From: an uncultured Alphaproteobacteria bacterium
GTDB taxonomy: Bacteria; Pseudomonadota; Alphaproteobacteria; Rhizobiales; Beijerinckiaceae
NCBI GenBank assembly: GCA_937903315.1
Contig: CALCZO010000081.1
Span: 1 to 6,466 of the forward strand
Length of the DNA: 6,466 nucleotides
Reading direction: 5' to 3'
The notes under the pieces: generated by a model
Database searches by the model: none
Told to the model about the DNA's origin: nothing
The model's input: the letters and a program-made list of their open reading frames with translations, nothing else
Part shown: positions 1-6,046 of the stretch, in pieces
How positions within the stretch are numbered: position 1 is the stretch's first letter
How the letters are laid out: the number at the start of each line of letters is the position of its first letter
Position numbers and translations under genes: made by a program

Positions 1-23
1 AGCGGCCGCAAGGCCGCTTTTTT
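1..23 (+). terminator. Rho-independent terminator of an off-window plus-strand gene
   Basis: A perfect 7-bp stem, AGCGGCC (1-7) and GGCCGCT (12-18), encloses a GCAA tetraloop and runs directly into six T residues (18-23). This is a classic intrinsic terminator on the plus strand. It most likely ends a gene left of the window that converges on the gcv operon. The minus-strand reading would need a T tract outside the window, so bidirectional use cannot be judged. Confidence 0.85.
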
Positions 24-44
24 GTGCCCCTATCGGAAATCGAT

Positions 45-66
45 CAGGGGCGGCATGCCGCCCCTG
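45..66 (-). terminator. Palindromic hairpin downstream of gcvPB (possible operon 3' end)
   Basis: A perfect 22-bp palindrome, with half-site CAGGGGCGGCA, begins 5 nt after the gcvPB stop codon. In RNA it would form a GC-rich hairpin of about 9 bp with a CATG loop. On the minus strand it is followed by ATCGATTTCC rather than a proper U tract, so it is a weak intrinsic terminator at best. It may protect the mRNA 3' end or stop transcription with help from the inverted terminator at 1-18. Its position just after the last operon gene is the main argument for function. Confidence 0.5.
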
Positions 67-71
67 CTGAC

Positions 72-1631
72 CTATTCGGCGGCCTGCGCGGGCGCCGGCG
101 CCGTCCATTTCAGTACCGGCTGGCGCGCCGCGCGCGTCTCGTCCATGCGGCGGACCGGCGCATGGTATGGCGCGCCGGTGAAGCGCTCGGTCTTGCCAGA
201 CCTGACCGCTATTGCCAGATCCCGCAGCGTCATGATGAACAGGTCAAGCGAGGCCCTGCTTTCGCTTTCGGTCGGCTCGATCAGCATCGCGCCGTGGACG
301 ACCAGCGGGAAATACATCGTCATCGGGTGATAGCCCTCGTCGATCATCGCCTTGGCGAAATCGAGCGTGGTGACGCCGGTGCCCTTGAGCCATTCGTCGT
401 CGAACAGTGCCTCATGCATGCAGGGCCTGTCGCCGAACGGCTGGCTCATCAGGTCAGCCAGGCCGGCCTTGATGTAGTTTGCGTTGAGGACCGCGTCCTC
501 GCTCGCCTGCCGCATGCCATCGGCACCATGCGACAGCATGTAGGCCATCGCGCGGACATACATGCCCATCTGGCCATGGAAGGCCGTCATCCGGCCGAAC
601 GCCGCCGAACCCGCCGTATCCTCGACCAGCGCCAGCCGGTCGCCATCGCGGCGGATGAACGGCACCGGTGCATAGGCTGCCAGCCGCTCGGACAACACCA
701 CCGGCCCCGCACCCGGCCCCCCGCCGCCATGCGGCGTCGAGAAGGTCTTGTGCAGGTTGATGTGCATGGCGTCGATGCCGAGATCGCCGGGCCGGGTCTT
801 GCCGACGATGGCGTTGAAATTCGCCCCGTCGCAATAGAAATAGGCACCCGCCTCGTGCATCGCGGCGGCGATCCTGACGATATCAGGCTCGAACAGTCCG
901 CAGGTGTTGGGGTTGGTCAGCATGATCGCTGCGACATCCGGGCCGAGGCGCTTTTTCACCTCATCGACATGCACCGTCCCGTCCGGGCCGGCGGGAACCG
1001 GACGGACCGAAAAGCCGATCAGCGCCGCCGTTGCCGGATTGGTGCCATGGGCCGAATCGGGTACCAGCACCACCGTCCGGGTCGCCGCCTCGCCGCGCGC
1101 CGCAATGGCGGCCTTGATCGCCATCATGCCGCAGAGTTCGCCATGCGCGCCGGCCTTGGGCGACAGCGCCACCGCAGGCATGCCGGTCAGCGTCATCAGC
1201 CAGTGGCTCAGCATCTCCATCAGCGCGACCGCCCCCTGCACCGTCGATTGCGGCTGGAGCGGGTGGACATCGGCAAAACCGGGCAGTCGGGCCATTGCCT
1301 CGTTGAGGCGCGGGTTGTGCTTCATCGTGCAGGAGCCGAGCGGGAACAGCCCGGTGTCGATGCCGTAATTGCGCTGGCTGAGCCGGACGTAGTGGCGCAT
1401 CGTCTCGGGCTCGGACAGGCCAACCAGACCGATCGCGCCCTTGCGGGCAAGACCGCCGAGGCGCGGGGTATGGGCCGGCACGTCCGGCAGATCGACGCCG
1501 GTCGTCTCCGCCCGGCCGATTTCGAACAGCAGCGGCTCGCTTTGCTGGAGCGCGCGGTTGCCGGTGAAGGTGGCGTGGGTGATCGCCGCGGCCTCGCCGG
1601 CGGCGGTGGGCCGTCCCTGTGTGTTCAGCAT
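72..1631 (-). CDS. gcvPB: Glycine dehydrogenase (decarboxylating) subunit 2, PLP-binding P-protein half
   Basis: This 519-residue protein is the C-terminal half of the split P-protein (EC 1.4.4.2). With GcvPA it decarboxylates glycine and loads the aminomethyl group onto the lipoyl arm of GcvH in the cytoplasm. The PLP-lysine motif HINLHKTFSTPHGGGGPG lies at residues 290-307, with Lys295 as the expected Schiff-base lysine. Other family signatures are GSCTMKHNP (99-107), DSAHGTNPA (192-200), MLTNPNTCGLFE (237-248) and YHPMTMYFP with IEPTESES near residues 434-458. The reading frame stays open upstream to 1979, but the stretch before residue 1 resembles no P-protein. The ATG at 1631 follows an AAGAGGTG ribosome site and shares one base with the gcvPA stop (TGATG), so translational coupling is likely. 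Length is normal for stand-alone GcvPB. The Ala/Pro-rich tail (from about residue 510) is unremarkable. It is the last gene of the operon. Confidence 0.96.
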   Translation of the reverse strand: MLNTQGRPTAAGEAAAITHATFTGNRALQQSEPLLFEIGRAETTGVDLPDVPAHTPRLGGLARKGAIGLVGLSEPETMRHYVRLSQRNYGIDTGLFPLGSCTMKHNPRLNEAMARLPGFADVHPLQPQSTVQGAVALMEMLSHWLMTLTGMPAVALSPKAGAHGELCGMMAIKAAIAARGEAATRTVVLVPDSAHGTNPATAALIGFSVRPVPAGPDGTVHVDEVKKRLGPDVAAIMLTNPNTCGLFEPDIVRIAAAMHEAGAYFYCDGANFNAIVGKTRPGDLGIDAMHINLHKTFSTPHGGGGPGAGPVVLSERLAAYAPVPFIRRDGDRLALVEDTAGSAAFGRMTAFHGQMGMYVRAMAYMLSHGADGMRQASEDAVLNANYIKAGLADLMSQPFGDRPCMHEALFDDEWLKGTGVTTLDFAKAMIDEGYHPMTMYFPLVVHGAMLIEPTESESRASLDLFIMTLRDLAIAVRSGKTERFTGAPYHAPVRRMDETRAARQPVLKWTAPAPAQAAE

Positions 1632-2971
1632 CACAGCACCTCTTTCAGCGCGGCGACAAAGGCGGCGCGGTCGGCATCGGTGTTCACTTCGGTCGAGCAA
1701 ACGATGAGGTCGTGGTCGAAACCGCCGTTCGGCAGCAGGCGCGAGACCGGCACACCGCCGAGAATTCCCCGCTCCGCGAGGTGTTCGACGACCGTCGCCG
1801 CCGGCTTGGGCAGGCGCAGGGTGAACTCGTTGAAGAAGGCTTTCGTCAGCACCGACACACCCGGCACGGTCGCCAGCGCATCGGCCAGCGCCACCGCGCC
1901 GGCATGATTGAGCGCGGCAAGCCGGGTCAGCCCCGCCTCGCCCAGCAGGGTCATGTGGATGGTGAAGGCGAGCGCACAAAGGCCAGAATTGGTGCAGATG
2001 TTGGAGGTCGCCTTCTCGCGGCGGATATGCTGCTCGCGCGTCGACAGCGTCAGCACATAGCCGCGCGTGCCGTTCGCATCGACCGTCTCGCCGCAGAGCC
2101 GGCCCGGCATCTGCCGGACGTATTGCTGGCGGGTGGCAAACAGGCCGACATAGGGGCCGCCGAAATTCAGGCTGTTGCCGATCGACTGGCCCTCGCCGAC
2201 GACAATATCAGCCCCCATCGCGCCGGGGCTTTCAACGAGACCGAGCGAGACAGCCTCGGTGAAGACCGTGATCAGCAGCACGCCGGCGGCCTTGCACTGA
2301 ACCGACAAGCCCTTGAGATCACGCAAGTTTCCGAACACATCGGGGGTCTGGACAACGATGCAGGAGACATCGCTGCCGATCGCCGCAGCAAGATCCTCGC
2401 GGGCATCGACATCCGGCGGCAGGGTCACAACGTCATCGCCGGCCATGGCCGAGACGGTGCGCACCACTTCGGCATAGTGCGGGTGCAGCCCGCCCGACAG
2501 CACCGCCTTGCGCCTGCGCGTGATGCGGTGCGCCATCAGCACCGCCTCGGCCGTGCCGGTCGAGCCGTCGTACATCGAGGCGTTGGCGACATCCATGCCG
2601 GTCAGTGCGGCAACCTGGGTCTGGAACTCGAACAGATACTGGAGCGTACCCTGCGCGATTTCGGGCTGGTAGGGCGTGTAGCTGGTCAGGAACTCCGACC
2701 GCTGGATCAGATGATCGACGGTGGCCGGGACATGATGCTTGTAGGCGCCGGCGCCGACGAAAAACGGCACCGAGGCGGCGCTGGTGTTGCGGCCGGCGAG
2801 CGCCGAAAGGGTCCGGGAAACCGCCATCTCCGGCTGCGCCAACGGCAGATCGACAAGGGTTTTCAGTGCCTTGTCAGCAGGAATGTCGGCAAACAGCGCG
2901 TCGACGGAAGCGACGCCGACGCGGGCCAGCATGTCCTGACGATCTGCATCGGAAAGGGGGAGATAGCGCAT
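1631..2971 (-). CDS. gcvPA: Glycine dehydrogenase (decarboxylating) subunit 1, N-terminal P-protein half
   Basis: This 446-residue protein is the non-PLP-lysine half of the split glycine decarboxylase and pairs with GcvPB to form the active P-protein. Family signatures are clear: FFVGAGAYKHHVPATVDHLI (70-89), SEFLTSYTPYQPEIAQGTLQ (92-111), YDGSTGTAEA (134-143), SLNFGGPYVG (267-276), GRLCGET (290-296) and REQHIRREKATSNICTNS (312-329). Length is typical of bacterial GcvPA. The start at MRYLPLSDADRQDML matches the usual N terminus and lies 12 nt after the gcvH stop. The Shine-Dalgarno sequence there is weak (only an ACGGG-like stretch), so expression probably depends on coupling to gcvH. The C-terminal end overlaps the gcvPB start by one base. 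Many relatives instead encode one P-protein of about 950 residues; here the two halves are intact separate genes, with no sign that the split is a frameshift. Confidence 0.96.
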   Translation of the reverse strand: MRYLPLSDADRQDMLARVGVASVDALFADIPADKALKTLVDLPLAQPEMAVSRTLSALAGRNTSAASVPFFVGAGAYKHHVPATVDHLIQRSEFLTSYTPYQPEIAQGTLQYLFEFQTQVAALTGMDVANASMYDGSTGTAEAVLMAHRITRRRKAVLSGGLHPHYAEVVRTVSAMAGDDVVTLPPDVDAREDLAAAIGSDVSCIVVQTPDVFGNLRDLKGLSVQCKAAGVLLITVFTEAVSLGLVESPGAMGADIVVGEGQSIGNSLNFGGPYVGLFATRQQYVRQMPGRLCGETVDANGTRGYVLTLSTREQHIRREKATSNICTNSGLCALAFTIHMTLLGEAGLTRLAALNHAGAVALADALATVPGVSVLTKAFFNEFTLRLPKPAATVVEHLAERGILGGVPVSRLLPNGGFDHDLIVCSTEVNTDADRAAFVAALKEVL

Positions 2972-2983
2972 GGAAGCGGCCCG

Positions 2984-3355
2984 TCAGCTGATCGACTTGA
3001 GGTAGGCGTCATACTCGTCCTGGTTCATCAGGCCATCGAGCGCGGCCGTGTCGGCGATCTTCAGCTTGAGGAACCAGCCCTCGTCCATCGCCGACTCGTT
3101 GATCGCGCCCGGGTTGGACGTCAGCGCCTCGTTGACGGCCACCACCGCGCCGGCCACCGGGGCGTAGACCTCGCTGGCCGCCTTCACGCTCTCGACGACG
3201 GCGGCCTCGGCCCCGGCCTCCAGCGTCTTGCCGACCGGCGGCAGATCGACAAACACCACATCGCCGAGCTGGCTCTGGGCATAATCGGTGATGCCGACCG
3301 TGCCGATGTCGCCATCGACGCGGATATATTCATGGTCCTTGCTGAATCTGATCAT
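2984..3355 (-). CDS. gcvH: Glycine cleavage system H protein (lipoyl carrier)
   Basis: The H protein carries the aminomethyl intermediate from the P-protein to the T-protein on a lipoylated lysine, then is reoxidised by dihydrolipoamide dehydrogenase. The 123-residue product has the expected length and fold signatures: HEYIRVDGDIGTVGITDYAQ (8-27), LGDVVFVDLP (30-39), the lipoylation motif VESVKAASEVYAP (54-66) with Lys58 as the lipoyl site, and NEALTSNPGAINE followed by GWFLKLK (75-99). The ATG at 3355 is preceded by AAGGAGGG, a strong ribosome site, and a small hairpin abuts it. The gene lies 35 nt downstream of gcvT and 12 nt upstream of gcvPA in the same operon. Lipoate must be supplied by LipA/LipB or LplA encoded elsewhere. 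Confidence 0.97.
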   Translation of the reverse strand: MIRFSKDHEYIRVDGDIGTVGITDYAQSQLGDVVFVDLPPVGKTLEAGAEAAVVESVKAASEVYAPVAGAVVAVNEALTSNPGAINESAMDEGWFLKLKIADTAALDGLMNQDEYDAYLKSIS

Positions 3356-3390
3356 TGTCGATCTCCCTCCTTGCGCGGGGCAAGTGTCTG
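3356..3390 (-). promoter_or_regulatory. gcvT-gcvH spacer: hairpin beside strong gcvH ribosome site
   Basis: The 35-nt spacer contains, on the minus strand, CTTGC-CCCGC-GCAAG (3384-3370), a 5-bp hairpin. It runs straight into the gcvH Shine-Dalgarno AAGGAGGG (3372-3365), and the 3' arm overlaps the purine-rich ribosome site by a few bases. It could adjust gcvH translation or mark an RNA processing point, which would suit the high H-protein to P-protein ratio usual in this system. The structure is visible; the function is inferred. Confidence 0.35.
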
Positions 3391-4533
3391 TCAGGCTTTG
3401 CGAAAATAGCGATTGGGAACGAAGGGCATGGCCGCGATGCGGGCGGCCAGCGGCTTGTCACGGACGATCAGCGTCACCGGCGTGTCGAGCGCGGCAAAGG
3501 CCGCCTCGACATAGCCCATGGCCAGGGGACCGCCGAGGGTCGGCCCAAACCCGCCGGACGTGACGACGCCGATCGGGCGCCCATCGGCCTCGATGACCGT
3601 GCCCTCGCGCGCCGGCTGGCGCCCGTCCGGCAGGATGCCGACGCGGATGCGCGATGGCCCGTCCGCCAGTTCGCGCTGGATGCGCGCGGCCCCGGGAAAG
3701 CCGCCGTCAACGCGCCGACGCTTCTGCATCGACCAGACCAGACCGGCCTCGACCGGCGACGTCGCTGTATCGATGTCGTGGCCATAGAGGCACAGACCAG
3801 CCTCCAGCCTGAGCGAATCGCGCGCGCCGAGGCCGATCGGCTTGACCCGCTCGTCCGCCGTCAGCCGCTGCCACAGGCGCACGGCATGACGGCTGTGGAT
3901 CGAAATCTCGTAGCCGTCCTCGCCGGTGTAGCCTGAACGCGAGACATGGCAGGCGAGGCCATCGAACGTCGTCGTCCGGCCGGACATGAACGGCATGTCG
4001 AGCGTATCGGGACAGTGCTCGGCCAGCACCTCGGCCGCTTTCGGCCCCTGAAGGGCAACCAAAGCACGATGCTCGGCCCGGATGAGGCGGACGCCGGCCG
4101 GCAGGCGCGCGGCGATATGGGCGAAATCCTGCTCCTTGCAGGCCGCATTGACGACGAGGAACAGGACACCGTCCTCCTCCGGCTCGGCCGGACGCGTCGC
4201 CATCAGATCGTCGAGAATGCCGCCCTCATCGCCGAGAAGCTGGGTATAGCGCTGGCGGCCGGGCTGGAGCGCGACGAGATCGGCCGGGCAAAGCGTTTCC
4301 AGCGCCGCTGCCGTCGTCGCATGATCGGGCCCGATCAGAAAAGCCTGCCCCATATGGGAGACATCGAACAGCCCGGCGCTGGCGCGGGTCCAGTTGTGTT
4401 CGGTGAGGATGCCGGTGGGATACTGGACCGGCATGTCATAGCCCGCGAACGGCACCATGCGGGCCCCGGCGGCGACATGCTCGCCATTGAGGGGCGTGTG
4501 CAAAACAGGCACGGCGGGATCAGGCTGGGCCAA
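3391..4533 (-). CDS. gcvT: Glycine cleavage system T protein (aminomethyltransferase)
   Basis: The T-protein (EC 2.1.2.10) releases ammonia from the aminomethylated H-protein and transfers the one-carbon unit to tetrahydrofolate, giving 5,10-methylene-THF. The 380-residue product shows LHTPLNGEHVAAGARMVPFA and GYDMPVQYP (11-39), FDVSHMGQ (56-63), GGILDDLM (104-111, holding the conserved catalytic aspartate), ALQGPKAAEVL (160-170), SRSGYTGEDGYEI (198-210), GLGARDSLRLEAGLCLYGHD (234-253) and VTSGGFGPTLGGPLAMGYV (324-342). Length is normal. The start is a TTG codon (4533-4531) with GGAGG five nt upstream. The first ATG in frame is at residue 26, inside the conserved N-terminal motif, and the GTG at residue 8 has no comparable ribosome site. 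It is the first gene of the operon, directly behind a glycine riboswitch. Confidence 0.96.
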   Translation of the reverse strand: MAQPDPAVPVLHTPLNGEHVAAGARMVPFAGYDMPVQYPTGILTEHNWTRASAGLFDVSHMGQAFLIGPDHATTAAALETLCPADLVALQPGRQRYTQLLGDEGGILDDLMATRPAEPEEDGVLFLVVNAACKEQDFAHIAARLPAGVRLIRAEHRALVALQGPKAAEVLAEHCPDTLDMPFMSGRTTTFDGLACHVSRSGYTGEDGYEISIHSRHAVRLWQRLTADERVKPIGLGARDSLRLEAGLCLYGHDIDTATSPVEAGLVWSMQKRRRVDGGFPGAARIQRELADGPSRIRVGILPDGRQPAREGTVIEADGRPIGVVTSGGFGPTLGGPLAMGYVEAAFAALDTPVTLIVRDKPLAARIAAMPFVPNRYFRKA

Positions 4534-4546
4534 GGCGACCTCCGGA
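4531..4546 (-). promoter_or_regulatory. gcvT ribosome binding site with TTG start codon
   Basis: Reading the minus strand, CTCCGGAGG is followed by TCGCC and then TTG. The GGAGG core is a near-perfect Shine-Dalgarno at a good 5-nt distance, which decides the start in the absence of a usable ATG. The site lies about 45 nt beyond the second glycine aptamer, so ligand-controlled access to it is possible. The sequence TCCGG at 4574-4570 could pair with CCGGA at 4544-4540 and mask part of it, but this pairing is short and speculative. Confidence 0.7.
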
Positions 4547-4590
4547 GCGACAGGGTACGGGCGACGGGACCGGATGATCCAACCGCGCCC

Positions 4591-4767
4591 CCTCTGTCTC
4601 TTGACCTGAGAGATTCACGCGACAGGCGCGCTTTCTCCGTCGGTGAGTCACGGCATCAATGCCTTGACTGCTTTCCAGAGCGGCTGCCTCCTGCGGTCCT
4701 TTTGCCTGAGCGTTTCCGGGGCGGTTGCGCCTTCGGCGCCGGCGCGATGGCCGGTCTCTCCCGCAGG
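4591..4767 (-). ncRNA. Tandem-aptamer glycine riboswitch in the gcvT leader
   Basis: Two glycine aptamers stand head to tail. Aptamer 1 (4767-4690) has a perfect 7-bp P1 stem (CCTGCGG, 4767-4761; CCGCAGG, 4696-4690) enclosing the hallmark GGGAGAGACC (4762-4753), GCGCCGAAGGCGCAACC (4739-4723) and GGAAACGCTCAGGCAAAAGG (4717-4698). Aptamer 2 (4680-4592) has P1 CTCTG/CAGAG with CTCTGGAAAGC (4680-4670), TCACCGACGGAGAAAGC (4646-4630) and GAATCTCTCAGGTCAAGAGA (4616-4597). The linker is about nine nt, as usual for the cooperative tandem class. Such switches upstream of gcvT are generally 'on' with glycine. No terminator with a U tract lies between the aptamers and gcvT, so control of translation initiation looks more likely than attenuation; that is inference. 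Confidence 0.95.
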
Positions 4768-4787
4768 GTTTCAGTTGCCGTGATCTG

Positions 4788-4816
4788 AGCTAGCGGAGCG
4801 CCCTGCCCTCTGTCAA
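4788..4816 (-). promoter_or_regulatory. Predicted housekeeping-sigma promoter of the gcv operon
   Basis: On the minus strand TTGACA (4816-4811) is separated by 17 nt from CTAGCT (4793-4788). The extended -10, GCTAGCTC, agrees at all but one fixed position with the alphaproteobacterial consensus GCTAnAwC, and the -35 is a perfect TTGACA. Transcription would start near 4780, about a dozen nt before the first riboswitch stem, which is the expected geometry. No operator is obvious. The lipoprotein gene ends at 4834, so the promoter fits in the short gap after it. Confidence 0.7.
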
Positions 4817-4833
4817 CGTGGCGGGCGCGAAAT

Positions 4834-5451
4834 TCACCGCCGTCTGCGTCCCTTCCGCGGATCGGCCGCGCCGCCGGAATCAAATCCGACATAGACATCG
4901 TAATCATCTGCCGGATCGCCCGACCCGAGCGGAACGGCAATGTTATCCTCGATATGGACAAACGCGACGCTGGTATCGCCCGACGGAATGGTGGCCGAGA
5001 CACGGGCCACGCGGGTCGCAACCACGGTATCGCCGCGCTTGACCGCGATGCGGACGGGCACCGCAAAGGTCCCTGCCTTGCCGAGCGAGCCGATCAGCAT
5101 CCGGCCCTGAATACCGACCTTGAGGGTGAACTGTCCGGGGCCGAACCGGCATTCGCGGGCGACATCAACCAACGAGGCCTGATGCGACACCTCATTCGAG
5201 CCGGGGCGACCGATACGATGGGACGCGCCGCCTTCCATGATCGCCACAGCCGGGCAATTCAGATCGGGCTGGTCCTCGGGCAATTTTTCCGCCGGAATGG
5301 CCTGCGGATTGCCGAAGATCGCCATCCGGACATTGTCGGCGCCACCGGACGCGCTTTCCCCCAACGTCCCGATGCCCCCGCACCCGGCCAGAGCAAGAAC
5401 TGCGATCGCTGCGAACGAACGGACCATCAGGCTTTCAACACAACGCACCAT
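4834..5451 (-). CDS. Putative outer-membrane lipoprotein of unknown function
   Basis: I do not recognise a named family. The 205-residue product begins with a short basic stretch, a hydrophobic segment (FAAIAVLALA, 13-22) and the lipobox LAGC with Cys24 as the lipidation site. The residue after it is Gly, not Asp, which suggests outer-membrane sorting. The mature part has a Cys pair (Cys66 and Cys101), a polar low-complexity linker (about 30-60) and a beta-rich core (about 92-175) with alternating hydrophobic residues, such as FTLKVGIQGRMLIG and FAVPVRIAVKRGDTVVATRV. It ends in an acidic stretch (DPADDYDVYVGFD) and a strongly basic tail, RKGRRRR. The ATG at 5451 has a GAGGGGG ribosome site and lies 7 nt after the ialB stop. 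The ATG at 5427 (residue 9) would give a more standard signal peptide. Co-transcription with ialB implies a shared envelope role. Confidence 0.8.
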   Translation of the reverse strand: MVRCVESLMVRSFAAIAVLALAGCGGIGTLGESASGGADNVRMAIFGNPQAIPAEKLPEDQPDLNCPAVAIMEGGASHRIGRPGSNEVSHQASLVDVARECRFGPGQFTLKVGIQGRMLIGSLGKAGTFAVPVRIAVKRGDTVVATRVARVSATIPSGDTSVAFVHIEDNIAVPLGSGDPADDYDVYVGFDSGGAADPRKGRRRR

Positions 5452-5458
5452 CGCCCCC

Positions 5459-6046
5459 TCACTTCAACAAACCGAAGCCCTTGTCGAACCCGTCGAGGTT
5501 CAAGGGCAGACCGCGCCCTTCGTCAGGCGGCAGGAAAATCACAAACAGGGCTTCCTTGCCCGCCTTGAGCTTGGCAATCAACCCGTCATCCAGTTCAACC
5601 TCGGCCACGCAGCCGTTGGCAAGGCACCGGACAAACCCGGTCGAACCAATCACTTCCGAATCAACCTTGAGCCCGAGACCGCGCGGCAGCAGGATCCCGA
5701 GCGGCGCGATGACGCGCAGAATCGGCTTGCGGGCATTGTTGGCCTTCGGATCGGTCGCCTTGAGAACCACGACGACGAGATTGACCTCGACCTTCTGACC
5801 GTCGACAACCGTCTGGTCGTCGACAAGGCTCTGCATCAGGATGCATTGCTCGTCCGGCTTGTCGGCCACTTTGTCGCAGCGGAACTGCCAGTCGCCGATT
5901 TTCTCTTTCAGCGCGCCCTGAGCCAGCACCGGCGAGGCCAAAGCCGCAAAACCGGCGACCAGGGCCAGAACGGGGACCAAACGGGCGAGCCGGGGACGAA
6001 AAAAGCGCAAAGCCGTCACGGTTCTATCCTGTGCTGTTCCAGTCAT
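5459..6046 (-). CDS. IalB-family (invasion-associated locus B) periplasmic protein
   Basis: This 195-residue secreted protein resembles the IalB family, named from Bartonella but common as housekeeping envelope proteins in non-pathogenic alphaproteobacteria; the biochemical role is unknown. A signal peptide (basic RPRLAR at 17-22, hydrophobic 23-40) ends in ASPVLA, with likely cleavage after Ala42. The mature part starts with the family-typical GDWQFRC (51-57) and has four cysteines in two close pairs, Cys57/Cys68 and Cys141/Cys146 (RCLANGC), fitting two disulphides. RVIAPLGILLPRGLGLKVD (111-129), GFVRC and a LKAGKEALFVIF segment (160-171) are also typical. The ATG at 6046 has a poor ribosome site. 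The GTG at 6019 (residue 10) has AGGA seven nt upstream and gives a tidier signal peptide, so it may be the true start. It is the first gene of a pair with the lipoprotein and is divergent from coxB. Nothing here suggests virulence. Confidence 0.87.
   Translation of the reverse strand: MTGTAQDRTVTALRFFRPRLARLVPVLALVAGFAALASPVLAQGALKEKIGDWQFRCDKVADKPDEQCILMQSLVDDQTVVDGQKVEVNLVVVVLKATDPKANNARKPILRVIAPLGILLPRGLGLKVDSEVIGSTGFVRCLANGCVAEVELDDGLIAKLKAGKEALFVIFLPPDEGRGLPLNLDGFDKGFGLLK

Noticed and set aside
24..1907. 627-codon open frame on the plus strand
   Set aside because: It lies antisense to gcvPB and the end of gcvPA. Its translation is rich in Arg, His and Gln with no recognisable domain, as expected for the mirrored frame of a GC-rich gene.
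1632..1979. N-terminal extension of gcvPB upstream of 1631
   Set aside because: The frame is open but lies inside gcvPA, and the extra 116 residues are Arg/Cys/Gly-rich without P-protein similarity. The ATG at 1631 has a good ribosome site and the correct family N terminus.
1619..3409. 596-codon open frame on the plus strand
   Set aside because: It is antisense to gcvPA and gcvH, which are certain. Its composition is typical of a shadow frame, and it spans several real genes and their spacers.
3946..4788. 280-codon plus-strand frame running through the riboswitch
   Set aside because: It overlaps gcvT antisense and the structured leader, and has no family resemblance.
4810..4845. Possible terminator after the lipoprotein gene (GGCGG/CCGCC pairing around the stop)
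   Set aside because: The loop is about 12 nt, the stem starts inside the coding region, and there is no U tract. It also overlaps the spacer before the gcv promoter.
5459..6046. Calling the IalB-like gene a virulence factor
   Set aside because: The family is widespread in free-living alphaproteobacteria, and nothing in the window points to host invasion; the name is historical.
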